From the NCBI GenBank assembly GCA_035340715.1, contig DAOQTX010000004.1:1-64000 (forward strand): a stretch of DNA of 64,000 nucleotides, written 5' to 3'. Within the stretch, counting starts at the first letter, position 1. Every line of letters begins with the position of its first letter. The notes under the pieces are model-generated. The model saw only the letters and a program-made list of their open reading frames with translations. It was not told the origin of the DNA and ran no database searches. A program made the position numbers and the translations under genes. Positions 8,025 through 17,375 of the stretch are shown in pieces. This DNA is from DAOQTX01 sp035340715. GTDB taxonomy: Bacteria > Bacteroidota > Bacteroidia > AKYH767-A > OLB10.

Positions 8025-9848
8025 ATGACAACACAAAGTGGAAAAATCAATGTACACACGGAGAATATATTTCCCATTATTAAAAAGTTTCTTTATTCAG
8101 ATCACGAAATATTTTTACGCGAATTGGTGAGCAATGCGGTTGATGCCAGTCGGAAAATGGATATCATTTCGAGAAGCGGAGATTTTAAAGGAGAGCGAGG
8201 AAACAATGGAATTCAAATCTCCTTGAATAAAGAAAACAAAACTTTAACGATCAGTGATCATGGTTTAGGAATGACGGCTGATGAAGTTGAAAAATATATC
8301 AACCAAATAGCCTTTTCTTCTGCAGAAGATTTTGTAGAAAAGTATAAAAATGAAAGCGAGGGCAATCCCGTTATCGGTCACTTTGGACTAGGGTTCTACT
8401 CGGCATTTATGGTGGCTGATAAAGTTGAGTTGATCAGCAAATCTTACGTTGAAAATAGTTCTCCTGTAAAATGGACCTGCACCGGCAATACCGACTTTAC
8501 ATTGGAAGAAACTACTCGCGATAGTTTTGGTACCGATGTGATATTGCATATCAATTCGGAATCGGAAGAGTTTTTAGAGAGTGTCCGCATCAAAACATTG
8601 CTAAAAAAATACTGTACGTTTTTACCGATTGAAATTTCGTTCGAAAACGAAATCATAAACAATACACAAGCCACGTGGCTAAAAGCTCCTTCTGAGTTGA
8701 AGGAAGAAGATTATAAAAACTTCTATAAAGAACTCTATCCCATTGCCGAAGATCCGCTCTTTCATATTCATTTAAATGTTGATTATCCATTTAAACTTAC
8801 CGGTATTTTATATTTTCCAAAAATTAACCGCAACATCGAATTACAAAAAAATAAAATTCAGCTTTATTGCAATCAGGTATTTGTTACCGATTCGGTCGAA
8901 GGAATAGTACCTGAATTTTTAACGCTCATGCATGGGGTTATCGATTCGCCTGACATTCCACTGAATGTTTCGAGAAGCTATTTGCAAAGTGATGCGAATG
9001 TTAAAAAAATAAGCAGTCATATTTCGAAGAAAGTAGCCGATAAATTAAAAGAACTGTTTAAAGAAGATCGAACTGCCTATGAGCAAAAATGGGACGATAT
9101 CGGTTTGTTTGTGAAGTATGGTATGCTTACCGATGAAAAATTCTCTGAACAAATCAACGATTGTGTATTGCTTAAAAATACGGAAGCAAAGTTTTTTACA
9201 TTAAGTGAATACCGCGAGCTGATAAAAAGCAATCAAGAAAACAAAACCGGTGAAGTGATTTATTTATACGCCAATCATACCGATCAGCAACACAGTTATA
9301 TACAGCAATGCAAAAACAGAGGATATGATGTACTTGAAATGGGAGGTCAATTGGATATGCATTTTGTAAACATGCTGGAGAGTAAAGAAGAGAAAAGTCG
9401 TTTTAAAAGAGTGGATGCTGAAGCCATAGACAAACTCATAGAAAAAGATCTGGAGCGCAGTAGCCTTTTGAATGATGATCAAAAAAAATTAGTAGCGTCT
9501 GAGATTGAGAAATGTGTATCGAAAGACGTTTACCATATCTCATTCGAAAATCTAGATAAAGACGATATGCCTTTCACCATTGTTCAACCTGAGTTTTTAA
9601 GGCGAATGAAGGAAATGAGCGCAGCAGGTGGACCTATGCCTTTTATGGGTAATATGCCGGAAACCTATAGTTTGATTGTAAACACCAATCATCCTGTAGT
9701 GCTTAAACTGTCAAGCAATACGGATGAAAAAAGTAACATGGCTTTAATTCAAAATGGAATAGACTTGGCTCGACTACAACAAAATTTGTTGAAGGGCAGT
9801 GAACTTACAGCGTTTATTCAAAGAAGTTTAGATGCTATGAATGATTAA
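8025..9848 (+). CDS. htpG: molecular chaperone HtpG (Hsp90)
   Basis: Bacterial Hsp90, 607 residues, slightly shorter than the about 624 of E. coli. The GHKL ATP-binding domain is intact: ELVSNAVDAS, DHGLGMTADEV, and the lid/glycine motif GHFGLGFYSAFMVADKV. The middle domain includes the conserved ESEEF and DSPDIPLNVSRSYLQ segments, and the C-terminal dimer domain runs to the stop. It refolds or stabilises client proteins in the cytoplasm during stress. It is a single-gene unit: promoter-like sequence upstream and a clear hairpin terminator immediately after the stop. Confidence 0.97.
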   Translation: MTTQSGKINVHTENIFPIIKKFLYSDHEIFLRELVSNAVDASRKMDIISRSGDFKGERGNNGIQISLNKENKTLTISDHGLGMTADEVEKYINQIAFSSAEDFVEKYKNESEGNPVIGHFGLGFYSAFMVADKVELISKSYVENSSPVKWTCTGNTDFTLEETTRDSFGTDVILHINSESEEFLESVRIKTLLKKYCTFLPIEISFENEIINNTQATWLKAPSELKEEDYKNFYKELYPIAEDPLFHIHLNVDYPFKLTGILYFPKINRNIELQKNKIQLYCNQVFVTDSVEGIVPEFLTLMHGVIDSPDIPLNVSRSYLQSDANVKKISSHISKKVADKLKELFKEDRTAYEQKWDDIGLFVKYGMLTDEKFSEQINDCVLLKNTEAKFFTLSEYRELIKSNQENKTGEVIYLYANHTDQQHSYIQQCKNRGYDVLEMGGQLDMHFVNMLESKEEKSRFKRVDAEAIDKLIEKDLERSSLLNDDQKKLVASEIEKCVSKDVYHISFENLDKDDMPFTIVQPEFLRRMKEMSAAGGPMPFMGNMPETYSLIVNTNHPVVLKLSSNTDEKSNMALIQNGIDLARLQQNLLKGSELTAFIQRSLDAMND

Positions 9849-9868
9849 TTTTCATTGATTGCTAAATT

Positions 9869-9898
9869 AAAATGCCATCTCAAAAGGATGGCATTTTT
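9869..9898 (+). terminator. htpG terminator
   Basis: Perfect 11-pair stem (AAAATGCCATC with GATGGCATTTT) around a 7-base loop, ending in a T-run, 20 bases after the htpG stop. Confidence 0.88.
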
Positions 9899-9979
9899 CG
9901 TTGAAAGACTTTCATTTCAATTGGATGGAGTAAATGTACTCCCCCGCTGTTTTGTATATTAGCCTCAAACTTTTTAGAA

Positions 9980-12151
9980 ATGAAAAACATTCTACTCCGT
10001 CTACTCGTAATCCTATTTTTAACTCCCTCTCTATCACGTGCAGATGAAGGCATGTGGATACCCATGTTATTAAAGCAGCTAAACGAAAGCGACATGCAGG
10101 CCAAAGGCTTAAAGCTAAGTGCCGAAGAGATCTACAGTATAAATAAAACCAGTTTAAAAGATGCTGTGGTATGGTTTGGGGGAGGATGTACCGGAGAAAT
10201 GATTTCTGCTCAAGGATTATTACTCACCAATCATCACTGCGGGTATGGACAAATTCAATCGCATTCATCGGTTGAAAATGATTTGTTAAGAAATGGATTT
10301 TGGGCCATGAGCAAAGAAGAAGAACTCTCATGCCCCGGTTTGAGTGTAACATTCATCATTCGTATAGAGGATGTAAGTGAAAAAATAAATGCTGAGTTGA
10401 ACGATAAGATGAGTGAGGAAGAAAGGAATAAAAAAATAAAAGAAGTGAGCAGTCAATTGGAAGCAGAGGCAACACAAAACACGCACTATAAAGCATTCAC
10501 GCGTGCATTTTATAATGGAAACTCTTTTTACTTATTTTTAACCGAAGAGTTTGAAGATGTTCGTTTGGTTGGCGCTCCACCTTCATCAATCGGCAAGTTT
10601 GGTGCGGATACCGATAATTGGATGTGGCCAAGACATACAGGCGATTTTGCCGTTTTCAGAGTATATGCCGGAAAAGACAATAAACCTGCAGCGTATTCAA
10701 AAGATAATGTTCCATTTACCCCCAGACATCATTTCACGATCAATATTAATGGAATAAGCGAAGGCGACTTTACGATGGTGTATGGATTCCCAGGCCGCAC
10801 ACAAGAATACTTACCTTCTTATGCGGTAAATGAAATACTGGAAACCATTAACCCTTCCCGAATAACTATTCGAACAGAACGATTGGGTGTAATGGATTCC
10901 TACATGAGGTCTAACGATACCATCCGCATTCAATATGCGGCCAAACAATCGGGCATCAGCAACGGATGGAAAAAGTGGATTGGAGAAAGTAAAGGCCTTA
11001 GAGTGAGCAATGCCATGCAACAAAAACAAAAACAAGAAGTTGCATTTACTCAATGGGTAAATGCTGATAAATCTCGGACTAAAAAATATGGATCGCTGTT
11101 AAGTGAGTACGACAAACTCTATCAACAAAATGCCAAGCCATTGAAAGCCGCGATTTATGTTTTCGAAACAGCTTTAAGTGTTGAATTGTTGAGTTTTGCT
11201 CATTCATTTAATAAATTGATTGAAATGGGTTCCGCTTCCAATACAGATGAAAAAACAATTAGAGCAGAAGCCGATAAAATGATGAAAAGTGTAAATGGCT
11301 TTTTTAAGAATTACAGCCAAGCCGTTGATCAGAAAATTTTTGAAACCTTAATGCCCATGTACCAAAAAGAAATGGGTTCTGACTATATACCAGAAGAAAT
11401 GAGTAAGCAGATGAAATGTGCTAAAAATGATTTCATAAAATGGTCAGCAACATTATACCATCAATCAATTTTTACGAATCAAGATCAATTACTTTCCATA
11501 TTAAAAGACTTTGATGCCAAGCAGGCAAAAAAACTTAGTAGGGATAATGCCTATATTTTGGCCCGTAGTTTCCGTACGCTTTATGATGATAAAATAAGAT
11601 CGGAACAAATGCGCATTTCTGATCAATTATCTATTGTTCACAGAAACTATATGGCTGCAATTATTGAAATGAATCAGAATAAAAAAATCTATCCTGATGC
11701 CAACAGTACCTTGCGTGTTGCGTTTGGTAAGGTAGAACCCTACCAACCGGCTAATGCAGTAGAGTACCAATTTCAAACCTATTTGGAGGGTGTGATGGAA
11801 AAAGAAGACAATAGCGTTGAAGAGTTTAATGTTCCCGTTAAGTTGAAAGAGCTTTACAATAAGAAGGATTTTGGACCTTATGGATTCAACGGCAAAATGC
11901 CGGTAGCTTTTATAGCCAGTAATCATACTACTGGTGGTAACAGCGGTTCTCCTGTTTTAAACAATAAAGGACAATTGATTGGAACAAACTTCGATCGAGT
12001 ATGGGAAGGCACTATGAGTGATATTATGTTTAATCCAGACCGTTGCCGAAACATATCTGTTGACATTCGCTATACTCTATTTATCATTGATAAATTTGCT
12101 GGTGCAAAACATTTAGTGAATGAGATGACGATTGTCAATGAAGATTATTGA
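9980..12151 (+). CDS. S46 dipeptidyl-peptidase, DPP11-like
   Basis: Exported S46 serine exopeptidase of 723 residues that removes N-terminal dipeptides from imported oligopeptides. It has a signal peptide (cleavage near SLSRADE). The trypsin-like catalytic residues are visible: His in LLLTNHHCGYG (residues 85/86), an Asp in RHTGDFAVF (about 222), and Ser655 in GGNSGSPV. Residue 673 by my count is Arg in NFDRVWEG. In Porphyromonas gingivalis enzymes, Arg at position 673 marks DPP11 (Asp/Glu specificity) while Gly marks DPP7, so acidic-dipeptide specificity is inferred. The stop overlaps the convergent barrel protein gene by 7 bases. Confidence 0.9.
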   Translation: MKNILLRLLVILFLTPSLSRADEGMWIPMLLKQLNESDMQAKGLKLSAEEIYSINKTSLKDAVVWFGGGCTGEMISAQGLLLTNHHCGYGQIQSHSSVENDLLRNGFWAMSKEEELSCPGLSVTFIIRIEDVSEKINAELNDKMSEEERNKKIKEVSSQLEAEATQNTHYKAFTRAFYNGNSFYLFLTEEFEDVRLVGAPPSSIGKFGADTDNWMWPRHTGDFAVFRVYAGKDNKPAAYSKDNVPFTPRHHFTININGISEGDFTMVYGFPGRTQEYLPSYAVNEILETINPSRITIRTERLGVMDSYMRSNDTIRIQYAAKQSGISNGWKKWIGESKGLRVSNAMQQKQKQEVAFTQWVNADKSRTKKYGSLLSEYDKLYQQNAKPLKAAIYVFETALSVELLSFAHSFNKLIEMGSASNTDEKTIRAEADKMMKSVNGFFKNYSQAVDQKIFETLMPMYQKEMGSDYIPEEMSKQMKCAKNDFIKWSATLYHQSIFTNQDQLLSILKDFDAKQAKKLSRDNAYILARSFRTLYDDKIRSEQMRISDQLSIVHRNYMAAIIEMNQNKKIYPDANSTLRVAFGKVEPYQPANAVEYQFQTYLEGVMEKEDNSVEEFNVPVKLKELYNKKDFGPYGFNGKMPVAFIASNHTTGGNSGSPVLNNKGQLIGTNFDRVWEGTMSDIMFNPDRCRNISVDIRYTLFIIDKFAGAKHLVNEMTIVNEDY

Positions 12152-12768
12152 TCCGCCTTTGCCGATCTGAATATTTCTTCAGGAAATATTTTAATTCCCA
12201 GTGCGTAAATCCCTGAGCTAAAAGTATCTTTTCGTTGCTTGTCTCCGGCTATATTGAATCTATATCCTGAGCCAATACTCAAACCAACCCATTTCAATAT
12301 TTTGTACTGAACAACCAACATAGGTTGTATCATATAATTGGTTTGCTTGTCTATTTTTCCGATTCCGTTATCGGGATTTCGATCATCGTAATAACTGTTC
12401 CCTATTCCGATATGTAATGGTGAACTCACTTGCCAAGCCTCATATTTGTATATTAATGGTTCAGCACGTAACGCAAACTGTCTCATGCTTAGTTCCGCCT
12501 TTAAAGTATCCGATGAAACAACTCTAGTATCAATAATATCAGAACTAAGCCAATAGTATCCAATACCCACTCTCAGATGTTCAATTGGTGAAAATCCTAC
12601 ACTTAATCCTTGCATGTTTACCCCTTTGTCGCGCGAAAATGAATTGTTGGTTTCGAACAGTACATAAGGCTTATATGTCTGTGCAAATGACTTTAATTCT
12701 TGAGCCATAGATAAATGACTAAAGAAAAATAACCATATGAAGACTAGTTTTTTGATCAATGAATTCAT
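12145..12768 (-). CDS. small outer-membrane barrel-like protein, unknown
   Basis: Not a family I can name. A 207-residue protein with a signal peptide (cleavage after LSMAQ) and a mature part made of alternating hydrophobic and polar strands rich in aromatic ends, such as LRVGIGYYWL and WVGLSIGSGYRFNI, as in outer-membrane beta-barrels with about eight strands. It ends in a charged tail rather than the aromatic residue typical of BAM substrates. It is transcribed toward the S46 peptidase and the two genes overlap at their stops by 7 bases. Function unknown. Confidence 0.65.
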   Translation of the reverse strand: MNSLIKKLVFIWLFFFSHLSMAQELKSFAQTYKPYVLFETNNSFSRDKGVNMQGLSVGFSPIEHLRVGIGYYWLSSDIIDTRVVSSDTLKAELSMRQFALRAEPLIYKYEAWQVSSPLHIGIGNSYYDDRNPDNGIGKIDKQTNYMIQPMLVVQYKILKWVGLSIGSGYRFNIAGDKQRKDTFSSGIYALGIKIFPEEIFRSAKADQ

Positions 12769-12852
12769 ACCGATTACAAAAAAACAAAAAAGCTTAATTC
12801 CTGAAATACGGATTTAGCGTATATTTATTTTATTAACCAACATTAATTCATC

Positions 12853-13194
12853 ATGAGCTACAACGAAAACTTAGCTGAACGCATTAGAAAGTCGCTTTCA
12901 AAAACTAAACATGTAGAAGAGAAAAAGATGATGGGAGGTTTGACTTTTATGGTTGAATCAAAAATGTGTGTGGGTATAGTGGAAGATAAACTTATGTGCC
13001 GGATTGATCCAAACATCTATGAAAGTGCCTTAAAACGCAGAGGTTGTAAAGAAATGGATTTTACAGGCAAGCCGATGAAAGGCTATGTGTTTGTTTTGCC
13101 TTCCGGATATCAGAATGATGAAGAATTTAATTATTGGATCCAGCAATCTTTACTCTTTAATAAGAAAGCAAAGGCATCTAAAAAGAAAATATAA
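12853..13194 (+). CDS. TfoX N-terminal-domain protein
   Basis: A 113-residue protein consisting of only the TfoX/Sxy N-terminal domain: KMMGGLTFMVESKMCVGI is the hallmark segment, followed by LMCRIDP and GKPMKGYVFVLP. In gammaproteobacteria full-length TfoX/Sxy activates competence genes, but stand-alone N-terminal-domain proteins are widespread in Bacteroidota and their role is not established. It lacks the helix-hairpin C-terminal domain. It is a monocistronic gene ending at the shared terminator with the respiratory operon. Confidence 0.82.
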   Translation: MSYNENLAERIRKSLSKTKHVEEKKMMGGLTFMVESKMCVGIVEDKLMCRIDPNIYESALKRRGCKEMDFTGKPMKGYVFVLPSGYQNDEEFNYWIQQSLLFNKKAKASKKKI

Positions 13195-13214
13195 ATTAAT
13201 CAATCAGGACAAAC

Positions 13215-13246
13215 AAAAAAGACAGCTGATTTAGCTGTCTTTTTTT
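13215..13246. terminator. bidirectional terminator between tfoX-like gene and ctaD
   Basis: Stem GACAGCT/AGCTGTC, extended by a run of A-T pairs, with loop GATTT. It has As on one side and Ts on the other, so it works for both converging genes and ends the actA-ctaD operon. Confidence 0.9.
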
Positions 13247-13247
13247 A

Positions 13248-15077
13248 TTAATGCATTCCCGCATGATTTGATTCCGGAGTATCTTCAAAAGGAACCGTTT
13301 GAGGAATAAAATCTTCTTTAGCTCCAGGTTTACCATAATCGTAAGGCCAACGATGTACAGTCGGAATAGGGCCTGGCCAGTTACCGTGCAAATGTTCAAC
13401 CGGTGCTGTCCACTCTAGTGTAGTAGAGTTCCAAGGGTTCTGTTCAGCTTTCTTACCTTTAAATATACTATAAAAGAAATTGAATGCAAATATCAACTGA
13501 GCTAAACCACCAATTATGGCCATTACAGAGATCAACTCATTGATATTAATAAAAGCATCAAACTCAGCATAGGCTGTATTGGCATAATATCTTCTAGGCA
13601 CTCCACCCAATCCTAAGAAGTGCATAGGGAAGAATACACCATAGACACTCACTAAAGTCATCCAAAAATGTGCATAGCCCAGTTTCTTATTCATCATTCT
13701 ACCAAACATTCGTGGAAACCAATGATAAATACCTGCAAACATTCCAAAGATTGCAGAAGCTCCCATCACAATGTGGAAGTGTGCAACCACAAAATAGGTG
13801 TCGTGAATATTAATGTCCAGCGCAGAGTCTCCTAATATGATTCCAGTTAATCCTCCAGATATAAAGAAGGACACCAAACCAACGGCAAATAACATAGCAT
13901 TGGACAATTTTATATTGGCCCGCCATAGGGTGGCCAAATAATTAAATACTTTAACAGCAGAGGGAATTGCAACTAAAAGAGTAGTAAACACGAATACCGA
14001 GCCTAAAAAAGGATTCATTCCGGTGACAAACATATGGTGCCCCCAAACAATGAAGGATAGAAATGCAATTACCGCCATAGATAAAACCATCGCCATATAA
14101 CCAAAGATAGGTTTACGCGCTTGCGTTGCAATAACCTCCGAGGCCAAACCAAGTGCAGGTAATAAAACGATATACACCTCAGGGTGTCCTAAAAACCAAA
14201 ATAGATGTTGAAATAAAATAGGACTACCGCCAACATGTTCTAAAGGAACTCCACCGATAAAAATATCAGACAAATAAAAACTGGTTCCCATACTACGATC
14301 GAACACCAAAAGCAATGCAGCGGCAACTAAAACCGGGAATGATAAAATTCCTAGAATAGCTGTAATGGTAAATGCCCAAATGGTTAGAGGTAAGCGCTTC
14401 ATGCTTAATCCTTTGGTCCGTAAATTAATTACGGTAGTTACGTAGTTTATACCCCCTAGTAAAGCGGATACAATAAATAATACCATAGAAACAAGCCACA
14501 AGGTCATTCCCAATCCGGAGCCGGAAATGGCTTGGGGCAATGCACTCAATGGAGGATAAATAGTCCAACCACCTGATGCAGGACCTCCTTCAACAAATAG
14601 TGACGCTACCATGACTACACTAGAAGCCAAAAAGAACCAATAGGATAACATATTTAAGAAACCTGAGGCCATATCTCGCGCTCCAACCTGAAGTGGAATC
14701 AACAAATTCGAGAATGTACCACTCAAACCACCCGTAAGTACAAAAAACACCATAATCGTACCATGAATGGTTACCAAGGCCAAATAGAACCCTGGATCTA
14801 ATTTTCCATTAGCTCCCCATTTTCCGATTATGCTTTCTAAGAATCCAAACTTTTCATCGGGCCAAGCCAATTGCAAACGAAAAATAAGCGACATAAACAT
14901 GGCTAAAAATCCCATTATGATCGCTGTAATGAGAAATTGCTTGGAGATCATTTTGTGATCAGTAGAAAAAACATATTTGTTCCAAAATGTTTCTTTATGG
15001 TGGTGATGATGTTCATCGTGACCATGAGCTTCATGTGTATGCCCATGTTGAACGTTTATATTTTCATTCATTTCCAT
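13248..15077 (-). CDS. ctaD: cytochrome c oxidase subunit I
   Basis: Catalytic subunit of an aa3-type heme-copper oxidase, 609 residues with twelve predicted membrane helices. Metal ligands are visible: the CuB histidine with the cross-linked tyrosine in WFLGHPEVYIVLLP, the CuB pair in VWGHHMF, and heme a/a3 histidines in VVAHFHIVMG. The HPEVY plus YIVLLP helix fits the A family. The ATG at 15077 is preferred over the GTG one codon earlier. The N-terminus holds a striking histidine-rich tail (residues about 10-27, eleven His) before the first helix. Last gene of the act operon; subunit III and heme A synthesis genes are not nearby. Confidence 0.96.
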   Translation of the reverse strand: MEMNENINVQHGHTHEAHGHDEHHHHHKETFWNKYVFSTDHKMISKQFLITAIIMGFLAMFMSLIFRLQLAWPDEKFGFLESIIGKWGANGKLDPGFYLALVTIHGTIMVFFVLTGGLSGTFSNLLIPLQVGARDMASGFLNMLSYWFFLASSVVMVASLFVEGGPASGGWTIYPPLSALPQAISGSGLGMTLWLVSMVLFIVSALLGGINYVTTVINLRTKGLSMKRLPLTIWAFTITAILGILSFPVLVAAALLLVFDRSMGTSFYLSDIFIGGVPLEHVGGSPILFQHLFWFLGHPEVYIVLLPALGLASEVIATQARKPIFGYMAMVLSMAVIAFLSFIVWGHHMFVTGMNPFLGSVFVFTTLLVAIPSAVKVFNYLATLWRANIKLSNAMLFAVGLVSFFISGGLTGIILGDSALDINIHDTYFVVAHFHIVMGASAIFGMFAGIYHWFPRMFGRMMNKKLGYAHFWMTLVSVYGVFFPMHFLGLGGVPRRYYANTAYAEFDAFININELISVMAIIGGLAQLIFAFNFFYSIFKGKKAEQNPWNSTTLEWTAPVEHLHGNWPGPIPTVHRWPYDYGKPGAKEDFIPQTVPFEDTPESNHAGMH

Positions 15078-15132
15078 CACTTTTCCTTTTATTCTTTATT
15101 TATCGGTTTAAATTATCTTTTATAAAAACTGC

Positions 15133-16155
15133 TTATGGCAATAATGAATTTTGCACATTGCCATTAGTGTTTACATGGGCAGTGGTTGTACTAATCGTTT
15201 CACCCAATTGCTTTCCCCCTTGTATCCATTGCTTAAACTCTTCTTTGCTGACTACAACTACTTTCATTTTCATATTGTAATGTGCAACCCCACAAATTTT
15301 ATTACATAATAATATATAATCAAATTCCGGCTTTCCGGTAATCTCTCTCATTTGTGCAGTTGTAATAGTAGGTTTAAAATAGAAATTGGTCGTCATCCCA
15401 GGCACACAATTCATTTGCGCTCTAAAATGTGGAAAGTATGCACTATGGATTACATCTCTCGAGTTGAATTCCATCATTACCGGTTGATCAACTGGTAAAT
15501 AAATCTCTTTCATGACAATATCATCAGCTGATGCTTTGTCATTCATATCAACTCCTAATTCATTGTCATCTGCAATCATTCTAAAGCTGGAGGCACCTAA
15601 TTTATTGTCTTTACCTGAGTAACGTGCTGTCCAATCAAATTGCTTTCCATACACTTGAATAACCATTCCGTCTGATCGATCACCCATAGTAACCTCATTC
15701 CATACGCGCAAACCTGTAACAATCAATACCATTAGTACAATGGCCGGAATAACAGTCCAAATGATTTCTAGTTTGTTGTTATGCGGAAAATAATATGCCT
15801 TTTCTCCCGGACGATATTGGTATTTCCAAACAAAATAAAACAGAGCAATCTGAGTAATGACAAATACTACCCCTATGATGGCAAAGTTGATCCAAAGTAA
15901 ATTATCAATCTTTACTCCATGTTCGGAGGCAGCAACAGGAAGAATAAACTTTGAATAGCGTAATGTCATGTAACCGATAGCTACTAAACCAACGATCATG
16001 AGAACAAAACTTAAAAAGCTATTAATCTTATTGTCGCGCAAAACTTCAGCTTCCTCATCTTCGCCCGCCAATTGAGCAGAGAGTTGAGAAATGTTCATCA
16101 ACCGAACTAGAATAAGAGTCGTGAATACGGTAATTAATATGAGTATTAGATTCAT
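15133..16155 (-). CDS. coxB: cytochrome c oxidase subunit II
   Basis: CuA-bearing subunit that receives electrons for the oxidase, 340 residues. Three hydrophobic segments are seen near the N-terminus (the first short, then two antiparallel helices around residues 50-70 and 90-115), followed by the periplasmic cupredoxin domain. The CuA signature is complete: the aromatic patch before RVWNEVTM, then LLCNKICGVAHYNMKMKV with two Cys, His and Met. It lacks a fused cytochrome c domain, so electrons must come from ActE, ActA or a soluble carrier. It lies between actF and ctaD. Confidence 0.95.
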   Translation of the reverse strand: MNLILILITVFTTLILVRLMNISQLSAQLAGEDEEAEVLRDNKINSFLSFVLMIVGLVAIGYMTLRYSKFILPVAASEHGVKIDNLLWINFAIIGVVFVITQIALFYFVWKYQYRPGEKAYYFPHNNKLEIIWTVIPAIVLMVLIVTGLRVWNEVTMGDRSDGMVIQVYGKQFDWTARYSGKDNKLGASSFRMIADDNELGVDMNDKASADDIVMKEIYLPVDQPVMMEFNSRDVIHSAYFPHFRAQMNCVPGMTTNFYFKPTITTAQMREITGKPEFDYILLCNKICGVAHYNMKMKVVVVSKEEFKQWIQGGKQLGETISTTTAHVNTNGNVQNSLLP

Positions 16156-16170
16156 TTCGTCTGTTACTGT

Positions 16171-17373
16171 TTAAATAGAATGATGTAAACTTTCTTGCAT
16201 AAACGGATCTTGCTTAGGCATCAGAGAGGCTTTAGCTAAATGTATTTTAGTGACATACAAGAATGCTCCTAAAAATCCCAACATAGTCCCAATCTCCATC
16301 CATCCAAAATGCCAGTGATGTCCAACTACTCCAGGTGTAACCATTATGAACACGTCTAACCAATGTCCGAAAATCAATACAACTCCAACCACCGTCATCA
16401 ATCCGGCTTTTCTTTTCGCATCACGTGACATGAACATTAAAAAAGGGAAAATGAAATTTATAAAGAACAATGCTAAGAAAGGAACTCGATAATGCTCAAA
16501 TCGTGTTTGGAAGTAAGTTATCTCTTCAGGAATATTGGAATACCAGATAAGCATAAATTGTGAAAACCATAAGTAGGTCCAAAATATTGAAAAGGCAAAC
16601 ATAAATTTACCCACATCATGCATTACATGTTCATTTACATGCGTCATTAATCCGCGACTTTTTAAATAAACAATGAACAATGCCATCATGCTCAATGCAC
16701 TAATAAATATACCTGCAAAAGTATACCATCCAAAAAGGGTACTGAACCAATGCGTATCAATAGACATGATAAAATCCCATGCACTGGTAGAAGATGTGAT
16801 GGCAAACAAAACTAAAAACGTAATACCATAGCGATGATTCTTTTTGTAATGTTCCAATCCTCCTTCAATATCTTCCAGCATACTATGCTTACGTAATACT
16901 TTAGTAAACCATACCCAAATAACAAAGTATAAGACCATTCGAATAACAAAAAATGGAGTATTTAAGTAACCCGACTTTCCATCAATAATGGAATCGTAAT
17001 GCTCAGATGCAGGATCGTATAAATCATGGTGTGTCCAATGATATAAATGATGTCCTCCGGCCAAGAAAATAACTATCATTATTATTCCAGAGAATAATAA
17101 AAACTGACCCATGGCTTCTGGCACTCTTCGAATACCAACAGACCAACCGGCTTCAGCGGCATATTGAACGGCTACAAAAAAAGTCGCTCCCAGCGCTATA
17201 GCCATAAAGAAGAAATTATTCAGTAAAAGATTGGTCCACGCCTGATGCGATCCAGTCATAAAACTTGCTGCAATTGAAACAGCTCCTATAACCATCAAGA
17301 CTATGGCAATCAATTTCTCTCGCTGAGTGAAAGTGTAACTGTTGTTTGATATTTCAGTGTGTCCGTGTTCCAT
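16171..17373 (-). CDS. actF: alternative complex III subunit ActF
   Basis: Integral membrane subunit of the quinol:electron-acceptor oxidoreductase known as alternative complex III, 400 residues with ten predicted helices, related to the NrfD/PsrC fold of ActC. Visible features include FWTYLWFSQFMLIWYSNIPEE and the Asp/His residues of SAWDFIMSIDTHWFSTLFGWY typical of ActF. The ATG at 17373 is preferred to a TTG two codons earlier, which would overlap the actE stop. It sits two bases after actE, consistent with translational coupling. In solved complexes ActC and ActF together form the membrane core. Confidence 0.93.
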   Translation of the reverse strand: MEHGHTEISNNSYTFTQREKLIAIVLMVIGAVSIAASFMTGSHQAWTNLLLNNFFFMAIALGATFFVAVQYAAEAGWSVGIRRVPEAMGQFLLFSGIIMIVIFLAGGHHLYHWTHHDLYDPASEHYDSIIDGKSGYLNTPFFVIRMVLYFVIWVWFTKVLRKHSMLEDIEGGLEHYKKNHRYGITFLVLFAITSSTSAWDFIMSIDTHWFSTLFGWYTFAGIFISALSMMALFIVYLKSRGLMTHVNEHVMHDVGKFMFAFSIFWTYLWFSQFMLIWYSNIPEEITYFQTRFEHYRVPFLALFFINFIFPFLMFMSRDAKRKAGLMTVVGVVLIFGHWLDVFIMVTPGVVGHHWHFGWMEIGTMLGFLGAFLYVTKIHLAKASLMPKQDPFMQESLHHSI

Positions 17374-17375
17374 AA

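Noticed and set aside
14937..15280. Plus-strand frames antisense to the ends of ctaD and coxB
   Set aside because: Shadow frames of the two oxidase genes; no signal peptide, no family similarity, no promoter.
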